64,000 bases of DNA from Ottelia alismoides (taxonomy: Eukaryota; Streptophyta; Magnoliopsida; Alismatales; Hydrocharitaceae). The first letter of the stretch is position 1, and the number at the start of each line of letters is the position of its first letter. Below, piece after piece: positions 46,003 to 55,723 of the stretch. The notes beneath the pieces were generated by a model. The model was not told where the DNA came from, did no database searches, and was given only the letters and a program-made list of their open reading frames with translations. The stretch is from positions 186,001 to 250,000 of the forward strand of contig JAZKJV010003368.1 in assembly GCA_037367405.1 (NCBI GenBank). The letters run 5' to 3'. A program made the translations under genes and the position numbers.

Positions 46003-48591
46003 TGAAGGATACAGAAGGATTCTTAAGCGCATCACGGAAGCGTGGTGATCGTATCATATACGATCAAGAGAGACTAGTCATACTAGCTCGGTGCAACAGA
46101 ATTTAAAATTTTTTTAAACGACGAAACCACATGATCCATAAACCATTTATGAATCGTTTCGTCTAACCACATAGTAGATATAGGATACCTGTTGTAGCAT
46201 GGTTGCGATCGAGCTTCCAAAAGAAGAAGCCTCCTGTCTCAAGTCCAACCTTCGGAGGAGACGCTTGCAAGCGCGGGGATGAGTCGCGAGGATCTCGCAA
46301 TCCAAGTAGTTGTCCAAGGGAACTCCTGATCTCGTCACACGAGATCGTATGTCTTCTTCGCGAGCGAGATGCACCAAAGAAGATGGAGTACCGAGAGTCG
46401 TCGAAGCGACAGCACAACGGCAAGGCGATGACGAGGGCCTTCTTCCTTCTAGAGTTAGGGTGGACGGCCACCCAAAGAGAGAGGAGGAAGAGGGCGCGTG
46501 AGAATGAGAGAGAGAGGAGAGAGTTGTTGCACAACTTGTTGTCACTTTGAAGAGCATGGGGTGCCTCTTCTTATATAGCATTTTGGGGATCCATGGACTA
46601 CACAAAATCAATGGATGAGATTGATTTGTGTTCCTTTCAATGGTCAAGATTTTGTTGTAAAAACACAACAACAATTAATTTAATTTAGATTAAATCTATA
46701 TTGATAAATCAATATAATTTAATTCCATAAATTAAATCAATTAATCATGGAGATAATGGAAAGGAGACTTCCTCTCTAAGAAATAGAGTGGACGACCACC
46801 CTTTACTTGTTGGAATTGGTGATCTTACCCCTATAATCAAGGGGAGTGGAGATTACATATAATCTCCATTATCCCTTAATTATCTCTATGTTTTGTAACA
46901 ACAATTGTTGCAAATTATTCACCAAAAATAATTCATAATTATTTTGTGAATATTGCAATCTTGCCATTGGAAATTTGTAAATCAATTTCACAACCCAAAA
47001 AAAGTTGATTTATATTTTCAATTAATTATCCAATGTGAATCCAATTCACATCAATAATCAACTAACAAATATAAATCGTAGCAAACTATCTCTAATATAT
47101 TATAAATCATATTTATAATATATTATTAATAATATGAATACTCTTATCCGTATTACACTTATCCAGAATAATTAAATCACATTTAATTATATTGGATAAC
47201 CATTCTCAGTCTCCAATATAATGTGATTTAAATTCACATTGTTCATGATAATTAAATCACATTTAATTATCTATTTCTTTATGCTTTCAACAATGGAATT
47301 ATTCATGAACTCTTTCAAGAATAATGCGTATTCTCCGTAGGTACTTGGAGATAAGGACATGGCGATTGTATTGTTCCACGTATAGTGACTTGGATATTGA
47401 GATCATATCTCAAATCCAGATCTCGGGCCTCCCATGGCGATTGTATTGTTCCACGTATAGTGACTTGGATATTGAGATCATATCTCAAATCCAGATCTCG
47501 GGCCTCCCATAGATGTGTGATTAAATCAAGACCGCAATTTTAATCTTCTCATTGCATCTGAATCACATTCAGATCAATGTCCAATATTTGGACCAAGATC
47601 AGATCACTTCTCTACTGAGAGGAGTCACTAAAATCCAGACCCGTTTCATCACTCCCTAGGAATGGAAGCATCATAGTTATACAATCGTTTATGATCACAT
47701 CACCAAGTATTCCCAATACATGTACATTCTACATACTGGAAGATCCAGATTAAACCCAAAGTTTTAGATCTCTTTTAGACTCTCCTTCAGATTTTTATCA
47801 TTAAGTTTTCTCATTCGATCATTGGGAGTTGGTATCGATCATATACTTTCATACCCGGGTGTTGATCATATACTTTCCAAAAGTATATATCAAACCTACA
47901 AATTCAGTCTAGCTTCCAAAGCGAAACGATCGTGCATGGAATTTGATTCTTCCCAATATCTCGTGAGTGAGCTCATGTCTTCCGGTTCAGTAATGAACCT
48001 GTATGATCTCTTTGAGAGGTCGTATTACTCATATGCCCTTATATGCACACCAACGCGCCGGTGTATAGACCTTGATTAGGTCATCCTATTAGTCTGCTAA
48101 ATGTACATACTCAGACATATAGTAACACATCTGTCTCCGGTCATAGGATGCGTGTCTATATCGTGGCAGTATACGACATAGGACTTTGGTTATCTCGATC
48201 TCGTTAAGTCAACTATTTGACTTAATTAATCTGACACCTCCGAATCTCTATTCCCATACAGAGGACCTGCATCAAGAGGTCGGTCAGATATCAACCAAGT
48301 GAGAAAGGATTGCCATCTCCTACTCAGGCTGGAGATCCTCTCTTACCAATCATTTGACGGTACTTGATGAGTCCTCAATCTAACTCTTTAGATATTCATC
48401 CGAGCACCAGCCTTTATGATTCAATAATTGAATCAAAAGTTGTATGATCATTAAGATGGCCATGGTACATAGCCCTAATTGTACTAAGGGACCTATTATG
48501 CAAATTATTTATTCTTCATTTCAGATCAGGGAATGATATTTGCAATAACATTTATTGCATAATGGCTCGTCGTGGGCTCGCATGTCCAACA
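46003..48591 (-). repeat. G repeat, copy 1 (probable long solo LTR)
   Basis: Colinear with 62,151-64,000. In the minus orientation it could run TGTTGGACATGC (from 48591) to TATCCTTCA (46003), i.e. TG...CA, with a TATATAAG box (46570-46577) followed by a CT-rich transcript start region, as expected of an LTR. It has no internal coding domain. Boundaries are tentative: AGGAAGGGG occurs at 45992-46000 and 48624-48632 and could be a 9-bp duplication of a slightly larger element. Confidence 0.5.
47358..47507. repeat. 75-bp tandem duplication inside G
   Basis: Two identical 75-bp units (47358-47432, 47433-47507) starting CATGGCGATTGTATTG. G copy 2 has a single unit near 63,460, so the duplication arose in copy 1. 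The apparently repetitive 62-residue frame here is a by-product. Confidence 0.9.
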
Positions 48592-49335
48592 GGACGCCGC
48601 TAGTAGCTTGAGCTCTTGCGCATAGGAAGGGGGGGAGGGGCGTGGATGGGCTTCACCTAGAAGCTCGGATTGCAACCTACCAGAAGAGGGGGCGCGGCAT
48701 CGGATGGATGGAGTAGAGGGTTACGCCGTCTAGAGACGAACTGCGGCTTGTGCCGCCTACTGGAGCAGCCTGCGCTGCCTGCCGCCGGCTTTGTTGATCG
48801 TTCCGCCTGGAGGAGATATGGGGTTGCGCGCGAAAGTCTGTGAGTCGCTTGGGAGTGCTGCTCGAGATGCATCTCCCGCCTGCGAGGCTTTTGAGAAGTG
48901 GTGGCGCTGCCTACGCGATCCTCTCACGTGTGCTCCTGTAGCAGCTTGAGTCGGGAGGGTTGCCGCCTGAGGCTTGAAGCCTCCGCCTGGACTCTGTCTG
49001 GAGGAGGATTCTCGCGTCTAGATTCACACGAAGGAGATGTAGCTCCTCCTGGAGATGCGATGACTCACGCATCTCACCTGAAGACATGGATCGTTGGTTT
49101 GATGAAGCCTAGTGGCTCCGACTGGATTTGCGGAAGATAATCGCCAGCCCAGGGTTTTCATGTCGAAAAACCCTAGAACAGAATTGTGACCAGCAGATCT
49201 AGAATACTTGAACGATGTATAATAATAATCTTTAAATATAAGAACAACCAAGAATTAATCTAATTTTTTTAATTGAATCTTGAATAAAATCAACGAATCA
49301 TGAAATCCTTGAGAAACGAACCCGCTCTGATGTCA
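48592..49335 (-). other. F element 5' leader and primer site
   Basis: GC-rich leader (48,600-49,140) with CCAGGCGGC-type words, then an AT-rich stretch to the primer site at 49324-49335. Non-coding. Confidence 0.6.
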
Positions 49336-49648
49336 TGTTAGAAATATGAATGAGGAAGCGTATCAAAGAAATAAAGATAAAGAAATTGAAGAACACGGAG
49401 ATTTAACGTGGAACCCTACTCCTTAAGGAGCGGGATGAAATCACGGGAGAACGTCTCAGAGGGTTGATAGTCTATTGATCTTCTGAAATAAATACAAGGG
49501 GTGTGAGGGTCTATTTATAGCCCCCATAGAGTCTCCACATCTCCAAGCTAGTCGATGTGGGACTAAACTCTGGATGGGGTAAATGGATCTTGGAGAGATC
49601 CATTTACCCATCTATAATATAAGTCACGCACAAAATAATACTTCAACA
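49336..49648 (-). repeat. F element 5' LTR
   Basis: Contains the perfect 13-bp hairpin GGGTAAATGGATC / GATCCATTTACCC (within 49573-49612). Differs from the 3' LTR at many positions, so the insertion is old. Confidence 0.85.
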
Positions 49649-49831
49649 ATAATCATGTTATTTTTCCCTTGATGGTTTTTTATTTTTTCGACTTGTGAAA
49701 GAAACCTAGGAAAAACTTTATGTACATTTTATTTACTATCTGTTGTTCCTTGTTCTGTTGATCCTATTGTAGGGCTTTTTCCTTATGCGAGAGGGTTTTA
49801 CTTATGTTTTTGCTTTCTTTATTTTGCTAAG

Positions 49832-49963
49832 ATGCCAAGCGTGCTCTGGTTGATAACTTAACTAGCACCATCCAAGCATACCTGGTGCAAGCTGCAATCT
49901 ATCAAGAGGCATTGGATTCTGTGACTGTTTCTGGTTTACATAACCTTAGCTCTTTTTCTAATT
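49832..49963 (+). CDS. Candidate host-gene exon (exon beta)
   Basis: A 132-nt block with acceptor TTTTGCTAAG and a consensus donor GTAAGT. Both ends are phase 1. It reads AKRALVDNLTSTIQAYLVQA and then AIYQEALDSVTVSGLHNLSS, an amphipathic helical stretch. The split codon with exon alpha gives Asp and with exon gamma gives Cys. The protein family is not recognised. It begins 183 bp after the F retrotransposon ends. Confidence 0.5.
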
Positions 49964-50019
49964 GTAAGTTTTTTCTTACTTTAAAGGTGCTACTGCACTA
50001 CTAATAGATGATTGTACAG

Positions 50020-50073
50020 GTCAAAGTAAGAAGAAAAGGCCGCACATTCCTCTCTTGAGACGGCCAACTGAGC
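50020..50073 (+). CDS. Candidate host-gene exon (exon gamma)
   Basis: A 54-nt block with acceptor GATTGTACAG and donor GTGAGT, phase 1 at both ends. It reads QSKKKRPHIPLLRRPTE, a basic segment. The preceding intron would be only 56 bp, short for a plant, which weakens this call. No further downstream exon was found in the window. Confidence 0.4.
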
Positions 50074-50396
50074 GTGAGTTCATTCGTTGCCAACTTTTAT
50101 CAAATACTTAATTATATATCCTTTTAAAAAATTAAAGTGTTGACAATTTTAGTAAGGATAAGGTGCCTTGTACTTGTTCATATCTCTCCAAAATGCAAAA
50201 CTAAAATAGAGATGCACTGACACAAAGATCATTATTGCTTTTTAAGAATGTATATTTTACACAAACAGCCTCCTAATATAGGATTGGTACCAAATAAGGT
50301 TCTGACAAATAAACAATCATAAACTTCTTTAAAAGAAAATGATATTTATACAAAAACAGCCTTGAAATGTAGGATCGAATCAAATAAATCTTTGGT
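50074..50396. other. Unassigned AT-rich sequence, probably intron
   Basis: No frame or repeat recognised. Confidence 0.3.
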
Positions 50397-50411
50397 AAAT
50401 ATTTTTCACAA

Positions 50412-50458
50412 AGTTGGGGCGGACACCATAGCATGTTTCCCCTTTTTTGTGTCTAAAA
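50412..50458 (+). mobile_element. Minimal LINE 3' tail insertion (47 bp)
   Basis: Matches the last bases of the L1 at 9,390-9,430 (GGACACC...TGTTTCCCC...A-run). It is flanked by a perfect 15-bp duplication aaatatttttcacaa (50397-50411 and 50459-50473). This is an extreme 5' truncation by target-primed reverse transcription. Confidence 0.8.
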
Positions 50459-50495
50459 AAATATTTTTCACAATACAGTCCTGAGCTATTTGAAT

Positions 50496-51292
50496 CAAGG
50501 TTCAGGAAAGCGGTATGCGTATGCGTTCAGACAGGTCACTGAATAGCGCTTAAGCGGTATGCGGGGGCATATGCAGGGTATATGCGGTTCTATGCGGTTT
50601 CCTATTTTTTTATTTAAAAATAAATAAATATATATAAGTAACTACAATAGAATTAAATTTATTTATTATTGTGGTCCAACAGAAAATTTAAGAAAAATAA
50701 CTTTCATATAGAGTTCAAAACCATCTCTATCATTCAAATATCAATACTTCAATAGAACGGTTAGCACACAAAATAAGTGACAACAATCAACAAAATAGAA
50801 AAGTTAGCACACAAAATGTCTCTATTGTTGAATATAATGTCATTTATCTATGTGGTTATATTTATAATTAATTCTCCACCAAAAGTACTAAACTTTACAT
50901 ATAATATATTGCATTCATAATAACTATTAGTTGACTAAATTAGTTTGCTAAATTATTGGTACATTATTTTTTACTTCCCCTCGTGTTTACTTCAATCTCG
51001 CATGACAACTACTTTGACGATGGATTTAAATGGTCATGAAATGCTTGGTTGACATACATGTAAAAGTAAGGAAAAACGTGGCACAAATAACACAATAAAA
51101 ATATGGCACAAATTAAAAAAATAAAAAAAATAAATCTGTATGCGGCCGTACAACCCGCATATGCGGCCGCACAGCCCGCATATGCGGCCCGCATAAGCGC
51201 ACAGGGCGCATAATGCAGGGCTTCAGGAAAGCGGTGCGCTGAAGGCGCCACATATGCATATGCGGCCGCACGGGCCGCTTTCGTGAACACTG
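50496..51292. mobile_element. N1: GCATATGCGG-rich inverted-repeat element
   Basis: A 797-bp element with left end CAAGGTTCAGGAAAGCGG and reverse-complemented right end CAGTGTTCACGAAAGCGG (15 of 18). The perfect 8-bp target duplication is atttgaat (50488-50495 and 51293-51300). Arms are arrays of GCATATGCGG, TATGCGGCCGCA and GCGGTATGCG words; the centre is AT-rich. A second end-like TTCAGGAAAGCGG occurs at about 51223. The 8-bp duplication and CAGTG-type end fit the hAT superfamily. No transposase is encoded. Confidence 0.8.
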
Positions 51293-51300
51293 ATTTGAAT

Positions 51301-51799
51301 ATAATAAAACAGAACCCTCAAATTTTCATCGGTTCTATATTTTTTTCTTATTGGATAATTTTGCAATGTAGAGGCTAAAACATTCTTCATAAACGAAATA
51401 AGAAGAGGGAAACGAATAGACGGGTGAGGAGTAGGAAGAAGGGGTCATATGGCATAGGAGCTGCACTGACTTGGGGATGCAGCACCGGCCTTTAGGTGAC
51501 AAAACAAGGGTGGGTGTTCTACGGGAGCCATATTGAGGGTGTTGGAAAGGGTCCAAGTTATAGTTGGAGGGGTAGACTTGGGAGGGCATATAAGGAACCA
51601 TGACATGGGCATTGGAGTATCATGTTAGGGTGTTGTAGTTGTGGTGTGGGGTAGGAAAAGAAAAGGGGAAGCAACATAGAAGGCGGGAGATGGGTGTTGA
51701 TGCATACCAACCGTAAGGGGCCAACAATGCAGATCAACAAGAGAAAAGGGTCAACAACAATTGAGGTCGGGCCTGATGTGGAATGACTTTTCCTATTTT
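51301..51799. other. Unassigned sequence
   Basis: The minus strand has proline-rich open frames (51,335-51,740) without a recognisable domain. A retrotransposon gag remnant is possible but unsupported. Confidence 0.3.
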
Positions 51800-51966
51800 G
51801 TAGGGAGAAGTGGAGGTTTTGTGAGGCTCCTTATAGCCTCCACAGAGCCTCCAAGTCCCACCACTGGTAGATGTGGGACTAAATATATGGATGGGGTAAA
51901 TGGATCCTGGAGAGATCCATTTACCCATCTCCCCCATATATGACGCATACAACTTATACTCCAACA
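51800..51966 (-). repeat. F-family LTR fragment
   Basis: Ends TACTCCAACA at 51966 and carries the perfect 13-bp hairpin arms at 51894-51906 and 51914-51926, plus CCTCCAAGTCCCACCACTGG. The other end of the LTR is missing. Confidence 0.75.
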
Positions 51967-52022
51967 AGTACCTGCAATCAACGTGTATGTGTATGTTTTT
52001 TTATGTATATATATATGAGGAA

Positions 52023-52179
52023 TGATTCTATGAGAGCAAAAAAATGTGAGAGCATGAGAGGATGCATTCTGGACCACATGATTATGTTTCCTCTCTCCTG
52101 GTCTTCTCTCTCCTGGTTGGATCATGTGGTCCAGAATGCATGCTCTCATGCTCTCACAGATTTGGCTCTCATAGGATCA
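52023..52179. mobile_element. Foldback MITE with long inverted arms
   Basis: A 157-bp element. The left arm (TGATTCTATGAGAGC... GCATTCTGGACCACATGAT) and right arm are inverted copies over about 58 bp with few mismatches, separated by a short CTCTCTCCTGG-containing loop. No target duplication could be matched, so the superfamily is unknown. A (CA/CG)n run follows to 52,203. Confidence 0.75.
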
Positions 52180-52203
52180 CACACACACGCACGCACGCAC
52201 ACG

Positions 52204-52469
52204 AAAAGGAAAAATGAATATCTATGTCCTCATTCATATATCTTACAACATTCACATCCGTATATATCAAATAGTATAATATGACGTTTGCATTTGTAAT
52301 CGTCTTCATCATATGCAAATTTTAAATATTCATATTAATATCCATATTCATGAAAGTTACATAACGATATCCCCGTATCCTATTTAAATAAATAGTAATT
52401 TGCACTAATGTGGATGCTTTCACGTTCATTCTCATACATGGGCACAACCAATCCATTTTCTTCATTTAT
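52204..52469. other. Unassigned AT-rich sequence
   Basis: Nothing recognised. Confidence 0.3.
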
Positions 52470-52965
52470 GCTCTTATTGTATAAGAAAGATAGAAGTTGG
52501 TGTTTTTATGTCAATTATCGGGCATTAAACACTTTCAACATCCGGGATAATTTTACATTTCCATCATCAATAAGCTCCTCGAGGAAATACAGGTTGTATG
52601 CTGCATTTCTAAACTCGACATTTGCTTTGTCTATCGTCAAATCCAATTATACATGTCAAGCATCCAGAAGACCTTATGTTGGATGCTCGAAGCACACTAT
52701 GATTTCATTGTCATGTCATTTGGCCTAACAAATGCACCCTTGATACTACAAGCCATCGTGAATGAGCTCCTGAAACCATTCCTTCACAAGCTTGTCTTAT
52801 TTTAGTAAGTGTCCCATTTTGAGAGCAACATGCAGTTCATTTGCAACGAGTACTGCAAGCATTTGGCAACAATCATTTAATATGCGAAGCTATCTGAATT
52901 TTCTAATAGGGTCACCAATGTTCACTACCTTGGACATGTCGTGCATGCGAAGGCATCATCATCTA
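52470..52965 (+). pseudogene. Ty3/gypsy reverse-transcriptase remnant
   Basis: Decayed but recognisable RT order: KKDRSWCFYVNYRALN (compare family KKDGSWRFCVDYRALN), SKLDI, QKTLCW...HYDFIVMSFGLTNAP (52,700-52,745), then YAKLSEF and NVHYLGHVVHAKA (52,880-52,950). Several stops and frameshifts are present, and the YxDD region is lost. It is the only gypsy sequence I can identify in the window. Confidence 0.72.
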
Positions 52966-53030
52966 CCTAAATAAAATTGCATGCATCCAAAGGCATCATC
53001 ATCTACCTAAATAAAATTGCATGCATCCAA
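52951..53030. repeat. 40-bp tandem duplication
   Basis: Two near-identical units starting AGGCATCATCATCTACC at 52951 and 52991, at the end of the gypsy remnant. Confidence 0.85.
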
Positions 53031-53099
53031 GTACGACTCCTTACGCCTTGTGGGCATTTTTAGGTCTCATGGTTATTGTTAGTGTTTCACCAAAGCATT

Positions 53100-53602
53100 T
53101 GTTATTATGTTAAGGTTTATTTTGTTTTCATTATTTTTTTCGTCTCGATTGTGTAATTTGCCCTCTAAGGTTTCTCCTATATGTATAAGGGAACCCTATG
53201 GCCCTCATAATAAATAAGTCATTACTTTATCTCTACATGGTATAAAAGCGACGGTCGTAGACCAAAGCTTTGAGGCCCTCGCACCCCACCCCTCTCATGC
53301 GCGCATCCCTGGTCATCGTCTCTTCCTTCTCGTCGTTGCCAGCCCATGTGCCCCTTGAGGCATCCTTAGCATCGCCACCGCCCCAATGGTAGGGTGTTGC
53401 AGCCCTAGTGGTTGAGTCGCTGCCGACTTAACTGTTGCCAATGACTACTGTGTTGCACCAACGCGGCTATAGCAGCTCCTGGCGACAACTTTGTTGTTGC
53501 CGCAACCTCGTCAGATTTCTCCAGCCTCAAGGCACGGTGTAATCGTCTAACGTGATCCTATATCTCCACACGACTCCGTTACTTGCAATCCGTATCTTTA
53601 CA
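53100..53602 (+). mobile_element. Copia E1: LTR and leader remnant
   Basis: The LTR is 53100-53237 (TGTTATTATG to CTCTACA), resembling copia D's LTR in the plus orientation with a TATATGTATAAGGG box. A degraded primer site TGGTATAAAAGC (53238-53249) and the family leader word GACGGTCGTAGACC follow. The GC-rich leader continues to the start of a second LTR. Confidence 0.6.
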
Positions 53603-54069
53603 TGTATTGAGATAATCTTCTATCCTTTTTTATGTATTCTTTTTCCTTTCTGTCTACACTATGTAGTTTTCCCAACATGTTTCTCATCTATATAAGAGAA
53701 TCTTGGGGCCTTATGAACATAACTTATTGCATTCTCTCTCGATATAATATCAGCGCAACGGTCCTAGACCGAGGCTTTTACCTAAAACTCACAATCACCA
53801 CCAGCTTCCGTTCTCCTCGAGCCTTACACGGACCCTTCTTCCTCGTATAAGGGTCCCGCACGAGGCCTTGATGGGTTCTCAGGCCTACCCTAGCAGCAGC
53901 CTAGCACCGCTTCTCCGTCGCCTAGCACTTATCCAACACTACCCACACCACAGACGAGTTTGCTTGGGATTGGTTGTGGTATGAATATACACCCGCAACC
54001 ACCTCCATTAATGTCCGTAGAGACAACCTATCACCTATCTTCGGTCCCAATCGTGCACCAATCTGGCAC
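53603..54069 (+). mobile_element. Copia E2: LTR and leader remnant
   Basis: The LTR-like segment (53603-about 53744) contains CTATATAAGAGAATC. Then comes a damaged primer site and GCAACGGTCCTAGACCGAGG, matching the other copia leaders. Just before gag, GGGATTGGTTG and CAACCACCTCC (about 53,966-54,008) look like a decayed version of the leader hairpin. Confidence 0.55.
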
Positions 54070-54903
54070 TATGTCAGAAAATATAGTTGATATTCCATCC
54101 ACACGTGTCTTTAAGGGTTCGACACCTATTGTCAAGATGGATAGCACACACTACGAGGTGTGAGCAATGCAACTCATGAATCTCTTGCAGAACCATGGTA
54201 AGAAGCATATTCTAGTGCAGGATGAGTCGTCCTACAAGACTGGGACCTATGCCTCATGGGAGGTCAATGATGATTATTCAAAAGTTTGGTTATATGGTAC
54301 TGTTTTTGTGGAAATAACTAATGATATCTTGAGTCAGCCCACAACGAAGATAATGTAGGATATCCTCGCAGCGATGTACTCTCAAGTGAGGATGAGTCGA
54401 ACATCTTGCAACTCCAGCATGATATTTTTACGACCAAACATGGTGATCACCCATCTTCATGCCTTGTACACATCTCTTAGAGGTATATTTGAGAGATTCC
54501 ATAATTACATACCTCTGACTGCCTCACCAGAGCAGCATAAGGCCTATCGCAATTCTGTTATGACCGGTGTTTTTCTGACATCCCTTATCCCTGAATATCA
54601 TCCCGCTATCAGTTACTCATTGATGCTACCATATCTCCTATGGATAAGGCGTGTTGCAGGTTGAGCAGACTGAGCATCCCCGTTGCTGCATCTTCTCAGA
54701 CATCATCGACTATGGCAGCTTCTCGTGGTAAAGGCAGTTTGCCTCAATTCAGAGGACGGGGCACACACGACAGAGGAGGCTCGCACCCACTCCAACCTTG
54801 TTCATTTTGTCACCGGTCCGGTCATTCAAAGGATATATGTTATTCCAAGAACGTCTTTTTACCATTAGCACGTGTTGCTGAGTAGATCCAGGCTGCCCAT
54901 AAT
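54070..54903 (+). pseudogene. Copia E gag remnant
   Basis: The start MSENIVDIPSTRVFKGSTPI aligns with copia A-D gag. Blocks GKKHILVQDES, YASWEVNDDYSKVWL and a zinc knuckle CSFCHRSGHSKDIC follow. Stops interrupt after HYEV, at KIM and later. It is cut at 54,903 by an N3 element, and pol is absent from the window, either beyond it or lost. Confidence 0.82.
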
Positions 54904-55175
54904 CAAGGTTGTAAAGTCGGTAGTCAGTACTCGGTCGACCGGGTCACTGACTAAGGATTAATCAGCAGTCGGGTGACTAATCGGATTTAGTCAGACTTTA
55001 ATCGGATTTGAATTTTATGATTACTTTAAATATATAACTCATTTTTATACATATATTTATATAGATTTTGTACATTTTTATACCATCATAATAAAATAAA
55101 AGAAGTAATTGAATTTAAATAAAACATTAAGCAGATTTATAATAAAAAGCAAAACATAAAAAAATATGCTATCTC
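54904..55175. mobile_element. N3 element, copy 2, left part only
   Basis: Begins CAAGGTTGTAAAGTCGG and aligns with 26,932-27,250 (GGTCACTGACTAAGGATTAA, then AT-rich core). It is cut off at 55,175 by the 5' LTR of an F element. The preceding 8 bases are cccataat. Confidence 0.75.
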
Positions 55176-55490
55176 TGTTGGAGTATTTGGTAGTGTACCT
55201 ATTGAGTTGTAACAGGGTAAATGGATCCTAGAGAAGATCCATTTACCCCATCCTGTTTTTAGTCCCATACCGCCCAATGGTGGGACTTGGAGGCTCTGGG
55301 AAGGCTATATAAGGAGCCCCAGACCTCCTGTACTCATTGAGAAAACACAATGAAGCATATGCCCCTTTGAGGGCTTCTCCCGTGGTTTCATCCCGCTCCT
55401 CACGGAGTAGGGGTCCACGTTAAAATCCCGCGTTCTTTCTTGTTCTTATTCTTTTTCCATGTTTTTGCTTCCGCTTCATATTTTATAACA
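55176..55490 (+). repeat. F-family 5' LTR of an element running off the window
   Basis: A 315-bp LTR (TGTTGGAGTATTTGG to TTTTATAACA) with the perfect 13-bp hairpin arms at 55215-55227 and 55236-55248 and a GCTATATAAGGAGCCCC TATA box near 55,300. Followed directly by an intact TGGTATCAGAGC primer site (55491-55502). Left target site is atctc (55171-55175). Confidence 0.85.
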
Positions 55491-55575
55491 TGGTATCAGA
55501 GCGGGTTCGTTTCTCGAGGATTTCATGTTCTTTATCGGTTCGAGATTCGATTGTAATATTTTGTTTGAAGATTTT
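55491..55575 (+). other. F element primer site and leader, interrupted by copia D
   Basis: Primer site at 55491-55502, then leader matching the other F leaders (GGGTTCGTTTCTC, GGATTTCATG). Copia D is inserted at 55,575; the leader resumes at 60,709. Confidence 0.75.
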
Positions 55576-55716
55576 TGTTGGGAAACGTGAATGAGATGAT
55601 CTATTCCATAGCCCTAGGCTCTCTTATATAGGAGAGTAGCCTATGGGTAAATTACATAAAGAGAATAACAAGAAAATAAAATAACAAAGAGATACAAAAT
55701 AGCCTATGCGTCAACA
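55576..55716 (-). repeat. Copia D 3' LTR
   Basis: 141 bp, identical to the 5' LTR. Confidence 0.92.
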
Positions 55717-55723
55717 CTCCCCC

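Larger units (their letters stand above)
44503..49648 (-). mobile_element. F-family non-coding LTR retrotransposon (complete)
   Basis: LTRs at 44503-44796 (294 bp) and 49336-49648 (313 bp). Perfect target duplication ataat (44498-44502 and 49649-49653). Polypurine tract at 44797-44808; primer site (minus strand) at 49324-49335, with a base change. About 2 kb of F internal sequence plus a 2.6-kb G insertion. No gag or pol motif in any frame, so it must be mobilised by another element's proteins, like a LARD or large TRIM. It lies antisense in the candidate host intron. Confidence 0.85.

Noticed and set aside
47324..47512. A small protein with a perfect internal repeat
   Set aside because: It is the translation of a 75-bp tandem DNA duplication inside repeat G; the other G copy has one unit and no such frame.
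45992..48632. G as a 9-bp-duplication (Mutator-like) element, from AGGAAGGGG on both sides
   Set aside because: The match is a low-complexity purine run, no terminal inverted repeat is visible, and copy 2 starts 2 bp further in; a long LTR fits better, though not proven.
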